DNA of 64,000 bases, taken from NCBI RefSeq assembly GCF_948329515.1, contig NZ_CAOJCN010000022.1, positions 23,037 to 87,036 on the forward strand, written 5' to 3'. The position numbers and the translations under genes were made by a program. Source of the DNA: Cohnella rhizoplanae. GTDB taxonomy: Bacteria; Bacillota; Bacilli; Paenibacillales; Paenibacillaceae. Positions 51,482-59,437 of this stretch are shown here, in pieces (the first letter of the stretch is position 1; every line of letters begins with the position of its first letter). Under the pieces are notes generated by a model. That model had not been told where the DNA came from. It worked only from the letters and a program-made list of their open reading frames with translations, and ran no database searches.

Positions 51482-52480
51482 TTACGTCCCTCTGAATTCC
51501 GTACGGATTTTAGGATCGAGCCAGGCGAGCAGAATGTCCGAGATCAAGGTTCCCAGCACGGTGAGCAGTGCCATGAACAGGAGCCAAGTCCCTGCCAGAT
51601 ACATGTCTTGGCCCAGCAACGCATTGAACATCACCGGTCCCTGGATCGGCAGGTTCAGTACGATGGCCGTGATGGTAGAACCGGTGAAGATGGAAGTCAG
51701 CGACCAGCCGAACGTACTGACGATCGGGTTAAGCGCCGCGCGCGTCGGATATTTAAGCAGGATCTTCCTCTCGGACAGTCCCTTGGCCCTTGCGGTGACG
51801 ACATTCGGTTTGTTCAGCTCATCCAGCATTTGACCGCGCATGACGCGGATCAGATCGGCCGTCCCGGACAAGCCGATGACGATGACGGGAATGACCATAT
51901 GCTTCGCCAGATCCATCGCCTTGTCCATGGACCAGGCCGCATTCACGTATTCGGCGGAGAACAGGCCGAGCAGCGGGTCCCCGAACCAGGTATACGAGAG
52001 GAACATCAGAATGACCGCAAGCAGAAAGTGCGGCGTCGCCATCCCCAAGAAGCTGAGTCCCGAGAAGAAGTAGTCTCCTGCGGAGTACTGCTTGACGGCG
52101 CAATAAATGCCGACGGGTATGGCTACGAGATACTGAAAGGCCATCGTGACCAGCGATACCGTCAGCGTGAGGCCCATGTATTGCTGAATGACCGCCATCA
52201 CCGGCTTGTTGTAATTAAAGGAAAAGCCAAAATCGCCATGCACGACAATGTCCCTGACCCAGATCAAATATTGCTCGAAAACCGGACGGTCGAGTCCCAG
52301 ATCCGCCCGCATCGCCGCCATGTCCTCCTGCGTGAACACTTCGCCGGCGACCGACATCTCCGCGGCATAATTGGATACGTAATCGCCAGGCGGAAGCTGG
52401 ATGATATAAAATACGATAACCGAGATAAAGATTACGACCGGGACGGCCAGCAATATTCGCTTCAATGTGTACTGTAGCAC
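51482..52480 (-). CDS. ABC transporter permease (OppB/DppB-like)
   Basis: This 332-residue permease begins with the typical MLQYTLKRILLAVPV and contains RGQMLDELNKPNVVTARAKG, the family's EAA-like cytoplasmic loop. It follows the binding-protein gene after 104 bp that includes a small hairpin (52548-52563), which may lower expression of the membrane genes relative to the binding protein. Confidence 0.94.
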   Translation of the reverse strand: MLQYTLKRILLAVPVVIFISVIVFYIIQLPPGDYVSNYAAEMSVAGEVFTQEDMAAMRADLGLDRPVFEQYLIWVRDIVVHGDFGFSFNYNKPVMAVIQQYMGLTLTVSLVTMAFQYLVAIPVGIYCAVKQYSAGDYFFSGLSFLGMATPHFLLAVILMFLSYTWFGDPLLGLFSAEYVNAAWSMDKAMDLAKHMVIPVIVIGLSGTADLIRVMRGQMLDELNKPNVVTARAKGLSERKILLKYPTRAALNPIVSTFGWSLTSIFTGSTITAIVLNLPIQGPVMFNALLGQDMYLAGTWLLFMALLTVLGTLISDILLAWLDPKIRTEFRGT

Positions 52481-52584
52481 TGTTATCCGAGCCTCCCCAT
52501 GCCGTTCTCAGAAAAATCCATCGCCGGCCCGGCGCCGTCAAGGCAGGAGGGAAACGCTTCCCTGGCGGCCCGGCTTCGGATGCA

Positions 52585-54570
52585 TTATCCCTTCAGGAAG
52601 AATTGTGCGGGGTGAGCCGCTCCCAGCGAACGGAACTCATCCGCCCAGATCATATTCTGCGGCACGTTGGCCATCTTGTTGGAGGCTACGACCAAAGTAG
52701 GCGTCGGACCCGCGTAGCCGATGATCCATTGATTTTTCATATGCAGCTTCACGATCTCGGTACTGAGGCTGTTGATCTCCTCCGTCGTTTTGGCCGCTTT
52801 GATCTGATCCCAGTATTCCAGGATTTTCGCGACGTCTCCCTCCGGCTTCACGCCCTCTTTACCGCCCGTCGACACAAACAACCCGTATTGGCCGTACCAC
52901 GGCGTGAGCACGCGCAGCGGCACCAGGGTGTCGGGACGGAAAGCGACGTTCACGACGGAGATATTCTCGATGCTGGCCGGAACCTGGTTGGAGTACTTGA
53001 GCTCCTGAAGGGTAGCCTGATCGACGATTTTTACATTCGTCTTGATGCCCATATCCTCGTAATATTTCTTGAGCAGCTCGGTGAATTTGGCATTGTCCTG
53101 CGACGAATCCATGATCGTGATCGTCACGTCCTTGCCGTCCTCGAACAACCGGAATTGGTTCTTATCCCGCTTGGTCAGTCCGAGCTCATCGAGCAGCGCG
53201 TTCGCGCGATCGGGATCGAAGGCCGCCCATTGATCCGCCCAACCGTCCTGATAGCCGACCAGCCCTTCCGGCACGGACGCCTGGATCGGATCGGCGATCC
53301 CGTTCGTGACGATCTCCGCGATCTCGCTGCGGTTCACCCCGACGGAGAGCGCTTCCCGGAAACGGATGTCCTGGAACAGCTTCCGAAGGTTGGGATCGGC
53401 GACCGTCTGGTTGAGCTGGATGCCCGAGGTCGACCAGGCCGGCTGCTGCCAAGGGATGACGCGGAAATCTCCCTTCTTCTCGTTTTCCTTCAGTACGGTA
53501 AAGTCCTGCGCGCCGAACGTCGACAAGTTGAAGTCGCCTGCGAGCGTGCCGAGCAATCGCTGGCTAGGATCCTGAATTTTCGTAGCGACGAGCTGGTCCA
53601 TGTAAGGAAGCTGCTTGCCGTCCGCATCCGTCTTCCAATAGTACGGATTGCGTTCCATGATGAACTGGTCGCCGTTGGGGTCGTTTTTAGCCACCCACGG
53701 GCGCAGTGTCGGGATCTGCGGATACAGCCAGTAGTAATAGCCGGTCTCCTTCAGGAAGGAGGTCGTATCCTCGAAGCCCCATTGCTTGGCGATCTCGAGC
53801 GCTTTGGCTTCGCCTACGAATTCGGGAAGAATGGTCTTATGGAAATGGGCCGGCGCGAAAAACCACTTGTTGTCGATCGCGACCCGCTCGAGGAATTGCA
53901 CGCTGGGGTACTTATGCACGACCTTGAAGGTGTAATCGTCGACCTTGGTGACGGTTGCCAGCGCTTTATCGCCGCTCACCGGATCGACCGAATAATAGGC
54001 ATCGTAGATTTTCTTGCCGAAGGTTTCCTTGGTCAGCATGTGTTCCCAGTAGAACAACACGTCGTCCGCGGTGAAGGGAACGCCGTCCGACCACTTCATG
54101 CCTTTGCGGAGGTGGATGGTGAATTCCGTGGAATTTTCGTTGACCTCGTAGCTCTTGGCGACATTCGGCTCGATGCCGCTGCCGTCCTTGTTGAACCGGA
54201 AGAGCGCTTCCTCGGTGGGCTGCCCGACCGCCCATTTGTCTCCCGGACCCGTCCATGCCATCGTCCATTTCCCGCCGTATCGTCCGATCTCGTCGACGAC
54301 CGGCTCGACCATGACGTCGGGCTTCTCCGGCAGCCGCTCCTCCAGCGGAGGCAGCGTTCCCGCCGACACGAGCGAGACGAGCATCGGCGCTTCCTTGGCC
54401 GAGGTTCCGGATGCCTGTGACTGCGCCGGCTCGCTATTCGGGGCCGCTTTCGTTTCTTTCGGGGTTTGGTTCGTCTGAACAGCCGTATTTTTCGCGTTAT
54501 TATTGCTGCAGCCCGCGGTTATAATGGTAATCAAGACCAAAAATACTGCAAGATACTTCCCCTGTTTCAA
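52585..54570 (-). CDS. ABC transporter substrate-binding lipoprotein (SBP_bac_5 family)
   Basis: This 661-residue protein starts at the TTG at 54568-54570 (GGAGGGG upstream). It has a signal peptide with lipobox ITAGC, a Thr/Ser/Ala-rich linker, then a large two-lobed SBP_bac_5 domain (LRKGMKWSDGVPFTADDVLFY, GVNRSEIAEIV). The family binds peptides, but also oligosaccharides and opines. With a GDPD-like phosphodiesterase and a HAD hydrolase in the operon, a phosphodiester ligand is a reasonable hypothesis. It is the first gene of the operon. Confidence 0.92.
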   Translation of the reverse strand: MKQGKYLAVFLVLITIITAGCSNNNAKNTAVQTNQTPKETKAAPNSEPAQSQASGTSAKEAPMLVSLVSAGTLPPLEERLPEKPDVMVEPVVDEIGRYGGKWTMAWTGPGDKWAVGQPTEEALFRFNKDGSGIEPNVAKSYEVNENSTEFTIHLRKGMKWSDGVPFTADDVLFYWEHMLTKETFGKKIYDAYYSVDPVSGDKALATVTKVDDYTFKVVHKYPSVQFLERVAIDNKWFFAPAHFHKTILPEFVGEAKALEIAKQWGFEDTTSFLKETGYYYWLYPQIPTLRPWVAKNDPNGDQFIMERNPYYWKTDADGKQLPYMDQLVATKIQDPSQRLLGTLAGDFNLSTFGAQDFTVLKENEKKGDFRVIPWQQPAWSTSGIQLNQTVADPNLRKLFQDIRFREALSVGVNRSEIAEIVTNGIADPIQASVPEGLVGYQDGWADQWAAFDPDRANALLDELGLTKRDKNQFRLFEDGKDVTITIMDSSQDNAKFTELLKKYYEDMGIKTNVKIVDQATLQELKYSNQVPASIENISVVNVAFRPDTLVPLRVLTPWYGQYGLFVSTGGKEGVKPEGDVAKILEYWDQIKAAKTTEEINSLSTEIVKLHMKNQWIIGYAGPTPTLVVASNKMANVPQNMIWADEFRSLGAAHPAQFFLKG

Positions 54571-54680
54571 ATGAACCCCTCCATTAATGAGCTCGTAATC
54601 CACCATGGATCGTCATTCAGATGATGCTTCTAGGTTGTATCGTAGCTGCCTGTAACCTCGCTGTTCACCTCTCAATCATT

Positions 54681-54694
54681 TTAAACCGGTTTAA
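54681..54694. promoter_or_regulatory. LacI-type operator, promoter-distal copy
   Basis: TTAAACCGGTTTAA is a perfect palindrome with a central CG, identical to the copy at 54743-54756 and 62 bp from it (about six helical turns). It lies in the leader of the binding-protein gene. Confidence 0.75.
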
Positions 54695-54742
54695 TTTGGG
54701 ACCGAATTTTTGCCTGGAATCCGGATTAAAGGCAAGATACAA

Positions 54743-54756
54743 TTAAACCGGTTTAA
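54743..54756. promoter_or_regulatory. LacI-type operator, promoter-proximal copy
   Basis: This second perfect TTAAACCGGTTTAA palindrome is about 30 bp downstream of the predicted transcription start. The pair could support DNA looping by the LacI protein encoded in the same operon. Confidence 0.75.
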
Positions 54757-54773
54757 TCCCAGGTAAAGGAAAC

Positions 54774-54788
54774 TGTAAGCGCTTTATC
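54774..54788. promoter_or_regulatory. cre-like site at the operon promoter
   Basis: TGTAAGCGCTTTATC resembles the CcpA cre consensus with mismatches at the edges. It overlaps the predicted transcription start, a typical repression position. Confidence 0.5.
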
Positions 54789-54817
54789 ATCATATAAGAA
54801 AAAATTCGAATTGGCAA
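54789..54817 (-). promoter_or_regulatory. Promoter of the ABC/HAD/LacI/GDPD operon
   Basis: On the minus strand, TTGCCA (54812-54817), 17-bp spacer, TATGAT (54789-54794). The predicted start is near 54782, giving a leader of about 210 bases that holds a cre-like site and two LacI-type operators. Confidence 0.75.
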
Positions 54818-54965
54818 CGATAAATCTGATTTGGTTGTCCATAGGAACATCGGACAATGATTATGCAAGATCGTCTCGGCTAACTCCCGACCGCGATCCG
54901 AATCGCGCGCCGAGTGAATCGGATCATTCGATTTAATATCGCTTTATCTAGCTTTCAAAGGAAAA

Positions 54966-54985
54966 GAGCGGCTTTTAAGCCGCTC
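54966..54985 (-). terminator. Terminator of the ketone-body operon
   Basis: GAGCGGCTT and AAGCCGCTC form a hairpin about 20 bp past the dehydrogenase stop codon. A T-containing minus-strand tail (TTTTCCTTT) follows. Confidence 0.75.
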
Positions 54986-55004
54986 CCCTTTGCCGTCCCT
55001 ATCG

Positions 55005-55781
55005 TTATTGAGCCGTGTAACCTCCGTCGATCACCAAGGCCTGACCCGTGATGCCGCGGGCGGCTTCGCCGGACAAGTAGAGCGCGAGCTCCGCGATCTC
55101 GTGCATGTCGATCAATCTCCGCTGCGGAACGAGCGGCAGAATCACTTGTTCCAAGGCGGCCTCGACAGTCACGTTGCGCAGCGCTGCGAGATCGGTGAGC
55201 TGATTGCGAACCAGCGCCGTATCAACGTAGCCGGGGCAGAGCGCATTGACGGTGATGTCATCCGCCGCCGTCTCGAGCGCTACGGCTTTGGTCAAGCCGA
55301 TGACGCCGTGCTTCGCGCTGTTATAAGCGGATTTGCCGGCAAAACCGACGAGGCCGTTTATGGACGAGACGTTGACGATTCTGCCGAATCGCCTATCCCT
55401 CATGCCGGGTACCACCTGTTTGATTAGCATAAAGGGCGCAGTTAGCATAATTCGGATCATGCGCTCGAACGTCTCGGTCGGAAATCGCTCGACGGGGGAG
55501 ACGAATTGCATGCCCGCATTGTTGATCAGAATATCGACGCCGCCCCAGTCGCTCTCGACGCTGCGGACCGCCTGGACGATATCTTCTTCGTTCGTGACGT
55601 CCAGCCGAAGCCCGCGTACGTCGAGTCCGGACTGGCGCAGCCCCTCTGCTGCATGAACAACGGCGCCTTCGTCCCGATCCGTCAATACGACTCTCGCGCC
55701 CGATATCGCCAAGCGCCGTCCGATCTCGAAGCCGATGCCTTGGGCCGCTCCCGTCACGAATGTCACGCGTTTGTCTGCCAT
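55005..55781 (-). CDS. 3-Hydroxybutyrate dehydrogenase (SDR family)
   Basis: This 258-residue SDR enzyme has TGAAQGIG, an acidic TDRD after strand 2 (NAD preference), INNAGMQFVSPVE, catalytic Ser in VSSINGL, YNSAK, and NALCPGYVDTALV. QFVSPVE and CPGYVDTALV are typical of D-3-hydroxybutyrate dehydrogenases, which interconvert 3-hydroxybutyrate and acetoacetate. It is the last gene of an operon with a CoA-transferase and a thiolase. Confidence 0.88.
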   Translation of the reverse strand: MADKRVTFVTGAAQGIGFEIGRRLAISGARVVLTDRDEGAVVHAAEGLRQSGLDVRGLRLDVTNEEDIVQAVRSVESDWGGVDILINNAGMQFVSPVERFPTETFERMIRIMLTAPFMLIKQVVPGMRDRRFGRIVNVSSINGLVGFAGKSAYNSAKHGVIGLTKAVALETAADDITVNALCPGYVDTALVRNQLTDLAALRNVTVEAALEQVILPLVPQRRLIDMHEIAELALYLSGEAARGITGQALVIDGGYTAQ

Positions 55782-55795
55782 CCCGCTTCCCCCTT

Positions 55796-56458
55796 TTAAT
55801 ACGCGCCTACGCGTACCTGCTTGGATATGCGCAGCCTTGCATCGGTCGTTGCCTCAATGTCGCCGGTCGAGAAGCCTGCGGCGGTTTCCATCAGCATCAA
55901 CCCTTCAGCCGTGACATCTATGACGGCGCGATCCGTGATGATTCGGTTGACGACGGATTTCCCTGTGAGGGGAAGCGTGCAGCGCTCGCGTATTTTCGGC
56001 GTGCCGTCTTTGCTCACATGCTCCATGACGATCACGATCCGCTTGGCGCCGTGGACCAGGTCCATCGCGCCGCCCATGCCTTTGATCATCTTGCCCGGTA
56101 TCGTCCAGTTGGCCAGATCTCCCGAAGCGGACACCTCCATGCCTCCCAGGATGGCAAGGTCGATATGACCGCCGCGGATCATGGCAAAGGAAGCGGCGCT
56201 GTCGAAATAGGAAGCGCCGGTAACGGCCGTAATGGTTTCTTTGCCCGCGTTGATCAGATCCGGGTCGACTTGCGACGGAGCGGGATAAGGCCCGATGCCT
56301 AGCAATCCGTTCTCGGATTGCAGCCATACCCGCTTATTCTGCGGAATATAACTGGCGACCAATGTAGGCATGCCGATCCCCAGATTGACGTAATATCCGT
56401 CCGCGATCTCCTTCTCGGCGCGCGCGGCGATACGTTCTCGCCCAGCTGCTGCAGTCAT
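55796..56458 (-). CDS. 3-Oxoacid CoA-transferase, subunit B
   Basis: This 220-residue beta subunit of a class I CoA-transferase has the active-site Glu in SENGLLGIGPYP and the family motifs NLGIGMPTLV and GGAMDLVHGAKRI. It transfers CoA from succinyl-CoA or acetyl-CoA to acetoacetate or similar acids. The A subunit is encoded 23 bp upstream. Confidence 0.94.
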   Translation of the reverse strand: MTAAAGRERIAARAEKEIADGYYVNLGIGMPTLVASYIPQNKRVWLQSENGLLGIGPYPAPSQVDPDLINAGKETITAVTGASYFDSAASFAMIRGGHIDLAILGGMEVSASGDLANWTIPGKMIKGMGGAMDLVHGAKRIVIVMEHVSKDGTPKIRERCTLPLTGKSVVNRIITDRAVIDVTAEGLMLMETAAGFSTGDIEATTDARLRISKQVRVGAY

Positions 56459-56481
56459 CGTGGTCCTCCTCGCGTGATAGG

Positions 56482-57177
56482 TTAAGCTTGCTTGGCGATC
56501 ATCAGCTTCTCGATGCGCTTGCGCTGCTCGCCTACCGCCAGCGCGTGTACGTAAATGCCTGGCGTATGAATCCGATCCGCATCCAGCGTGCCGGCGTTCT
56601 CCAACCTTTCCGTCTCCGCGATCGTGACGCGTCCCGCAGTCGCCATGATCGGGTTGAAGTTCCTGGCCGTTTTGTTGTACGTGAGATTTCCATAGATATC
56701 CGCCGAGTACGCCCGGATCAGGGCAAAATCCGCCGTCAACGCTTCTTCGAGCAAGTAGGTTTTTCCTCCGAACACGCGCGATTCCTTGCCCGCCTCCAGC
56801 GGCGTGCCTACGCCGGCAGGCGTATAGAAAGCGGGAATGCCGGCTCCGCCCGCCCTGATCTTCTCGGCAAGCGTGCCTTGCGGCACGAGCTCGACTTCGA
56901 TTTCGCGGGACAGCGCTTGCCGTTCGAATTCCTTGTTTTCTCCCACATACGACGCGATGATTTTCTTGATCTGCTTGTTGCGCAGCAGCAGACCGAGGCC
57001 CCAGTCGTCGACGCCGCAGTTATTGGAGATGACCGTCAAGTTTTTCGTGCCGGACTCGGACAGGGCGATGATCAGATTCTCGGGGATGCCCACGAGACCG
57101 AATCCGCCGACCATGAGCGTCGCTCCGTCTTTAATATCTGCAATCGCTTCCATAAACGAATGATGAATGATCTTCAT
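56482..57177 (-). CDS. 3-Oxoacid CoA-transferase, subunit A
   Basis: This 231-residue alpha subunit has the glycine-rich MVGGFGLVGIPENLI loop, the SNNCGVDDWGLG segment and the PAFYTPAGVGT motif of the AtoD/ScoA family. It pairs with subunit B (55796-56458) and follows the thiolase gene by 31 bp. Confidence 0.94.
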   Translation of the reverse strand: MKIIHHSFMEAIADIKDGATLMVGGFGLVGIPENLIIALSESGTKNLTVISNNCGVDDWGLGLLLRNKQIKKIIASYVGENKEFERQALSREIEVELVPQGTLAEKIRAGGAGIPAFYTPAGVGTPLEAGKESRVFGGKTYLLEEALTADFALIRAYSADIYGNLTYNKTARNFNPIMATAGRVTIAETERLENAGTLDADRIHTPGIYVHALAVGEQRKRIEKLMIAKQA

Positions 57178-57208
57178 TGCGTCGCTCCTCCCTCCATCGT
57201 TCCCCGCG

Positions 57209-58399
57209 CTAGCCGCAGCGTTCCACGATGACCGCGATTCCCTGGCCGCCGCCGATGCATAGGGCAGCCAGTCCGTAGGTAGACTTGCGCCTCTTCATCT
57301 CGTACAGCAGGGTAACCAGCACTCTCGCACCGCTCGCTCCGATCGGGTGTCCGAGGGCGATCGCGCCCCCATTGACGTTGACCCTGCTCTCGTCCAGACC
57401 AAAGTGCCGGATAAACGGAACGACCTGCGCGGCAAAGGCTTCGTTTATCTCGATCAGGTCGATGTCGGAGATTCGGAGCCTCGCTTTCTCAAGAGCCTTC
57501 TCGACAGCCGGGATCGGTCCCGTTCCCATATAAGCCGGGTCTACGCCCGCAACGGCAAAAGCGCGCACGACAGCGAGCGGCCGGACGCCGTATTCCGCAG
57601 CTCGCGCCCTGCTCATCACAAGCACGGAAGCGGCGCCGTCATTGATACCGGATGAATTTCCTGCGGTGACCAAGCCGTCGGACTTGAATGCCGGACGCAG
57701 CTTGGCAAGCGTTTCAAGCGTGGTGTCCGGGCGTATGTGTTCGTCTTGATCGGCGACCTTGGACGGCTCCTTTTTTAAGGGGATCGCGACGCTTACGATC
57801 TCTTCCGCGAAGACGCCGTTGCTCGAAGCTTCGGCCGCATGCCGTTGGCTCGCGAAGGCGACCTCATCGAGCTGCTCTCGCGTAAGATCGTATTTCACGG
57901 CTACATTTTCCGCGGTAATCCCCATGTGGTAATCGTTGACTGCGCACCATAGGCCGTCCTTGATCATACTGTCGGTCAGCGCACGATCCCCCATGACATA
58001 GCCGGCTCGCGCGCCAGGGAGCAAATAAGGAGCCTGACTCATGCTCTCCATTCCGCCGGCCACTACGGCATCGCATTCGCCGGTTTGAATCGATCGGCTC
58101 GCCAGATATACGGACATCAGACCGGACCCGCACACTTGATTAACGGTCGTCGCGGGCGTTTCGAATGCGAGTCCCGCTTCCAGCGCGGCTTGCCTGGCGG
58201 GGTTCTGCCCTAATCCCGCCTGGAGAACATTGCCCATGTACACTTCCTGCACGAGCGAGGCCGGGATACCCGCTCTGTCGATTGCAGCTCGAATCGCCGA
58301 TGCGCCAAGCTGTACCGCCGATACGTCCTTCAACATGCCGTTGAACCGCCCGATCGGGGTTCGGGCTGCGCTTGCAATGACAACTTCGTGACCGTTCAT
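57209..58399 (-). CDS. Acetyl-CoA C-acetyltransferase (thiolase)
   Basis: This 396-residue thiolase has acyl-accepting Cys90 (NQVCGSG), a His in GHPIGASGAR, and a C-terminal Cys in CIGGGQG, the complete catalytic set. It condenses or cleaves acetoacetyl-CoA. A good ribosome site (AAAGGAG) precedes the ATG. It is the first gene of the operon with the CoA-transferase and 3-hydroxybutyrate dehydrogenase, divergent from the LysR gene. Confidence 0.95.
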   Translation of the reverse strand: MNGHEVVIASAARTPIGRFNGMLKDVSAVQLGASAIRAAIDRAGIPASLVQEVYMGNVLQAGLGQNPARQAALEAGLAFETPATTVNQVCGSGLMSVYLASRSIQTGECDAVVAGGMESMSQAPYLLPGARAGYVMGDRALTDSMIKDGLWCAVNDYHMGITAENVAVKYDLTREQLDEVAFASQRHAAEASSNGVFAEEIVSVAIPLKKEPSKVADQDEHIRPDTTLETLAKLRPAFKSDGLVTAGNSSGINDGAASVLVMSRARAAEYGVRPLAVVRAFAVAGVDPAYMGTGPIPAVEKALEKARLRISDIDLIEINEAFAAQVVPFIRHFGLDESRVNVNGGAIALGHPIGASGARVLVTLLYEMKRRKSTYGLAALCIGGGQGIAVIVERCG

Positions 58400-58534
58400 G
58401 CGCGGACGTCTCCTTTACTGTCAACTTAACTTCTCGCTTCTTGTTCTCCATTGTAGAGCTCAAGTATTTATGTGTAAAATATAGATATTGAATATGATTT
58501 ATTTGTTTTTTGAATAAAAGAAAGGAGTCCGGAG

Positions 58535-59425
58535 ATGGAATTCGTACAACTGCGTTATTTTGCAGAGGTGGCGAGGCTGCAGAGCTTTTCTAAAGCGGCG
58601 GTGTCGTTGCATATCGCCCAGCCTTCGCTGAGCAGGGCCATCAAGAGCCTGGAAAACGAACTCGGCGTCGTTTTATTCGACCGCACGACGCGCTACTTGC
58701 GGCTCACGGACGACGGCGAGATCGTGCTTCGGCATGCGGCGGCGACCCTCTCCATGTCCCAGGATCTGTTGGACACGCTGAACGAGGGTAAACAGCTGCA
58801 AAGAGGCGAGCTGTTATTAGGCTTGCCGCCCGTCATCGGGGCCAGTTTTTTTGCACGTATCATCGCGGGCTTCCGCGCCGAATATCCGGGCGTACAGCTG
58901 CGGCTGGTCGAAGAAGGCGGCAAAATCGTGGAGCAGCTCTTGAGCGAGTCCAAGCTCGACCTTGGCATCGTCGTACTGCCCGTGGACGAGGAGGAATTCG
59001 AATCGTTCACGCTGACCGAGCGTCGGCTGTCTTTGGTACTGAATGCGAGTCATCCGCTTGCTTCCAGCGCTTCTGTTCGTATATCCGAACTGAGAGAGGA
59101 ACCGTTTATTATGTTTAAAAGAGGCTTCTCTCTGTATGATCGCGTGAGAGAAGCCTGCATTCAGGAGGGATTTGAGCCCAAGATCGCTTATGAAAGCTCG
59201 CAGTGGGACTTTATGACGGAGATGGTTGGCGCCGGGCTGGGCGTGGCCCTGCTGCCGGATACGGCTGCGCAGAAGATACGATCGGAGTCGGTGGCGGTGA
59301 TTCCGGTTACCCGCCCCGCGATCCGCTGGGACATTGCGGCGATCTGGCCGCGCGATCGTTACTTATCCCATGCGGCCAGAGGCTGGATTCAATTCATGAG
59401 GCAGTGGCAGGCCGATACCCTTTAG
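58535..59425 (+). CDS. LysR family transcriptional regulator
   Basis: This 296-residue protein has the LysR N-terminal winged helix (MEFVQLRYFAEVARLQSFSK, HIAQPSLSRAIKSLE) and a type 2 periplasmic-binding-like effector domain (GELLLGLPPVIGASFFARI). It is divergent from the thiolase operon, sharing a 135-bp AT-rich intergenic region, and is probably its regulator. Its 3' end is only 12 bp from the convergent USP-like gene, with no terminator visible between them. Confidence 0.93.
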   Translation: MEFVQLRYFAEVARLQSFSKAAVSLHIAQPSLSRAIKSLENELGVVLFDRTTRYLRLTDDGEIVLRHAAATLSMSQDLLDTLNEGKQLQRGELLLGLPPVIGASFFARIIAGFRAEYPGVQLRLVEEGGKIVEQLLSESKLDLGIVVLPVDEEEFESFTLTERRLSLVLNASHPLASSASVRISELREEPFIMFKRGFSLYDRVREACIQEGFEPKIAYESSQWDFMTEMVGAGLGVALLPDTAAQKIRSESVAVIPVTRPAIRWDIAAIWPRDRYLSHAARGWIQFMRQWQADTL

Positions 59426-59437
59426 CCCCGCAACCGG

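Noticed and set aside
52548..52563. Hairpin AGGGAA/TTCCCT between binding-protein and permease genes considered as a terminator
   Set aside because: No T tract follows; at most it tunes expression, so it is described only within the permease entry.
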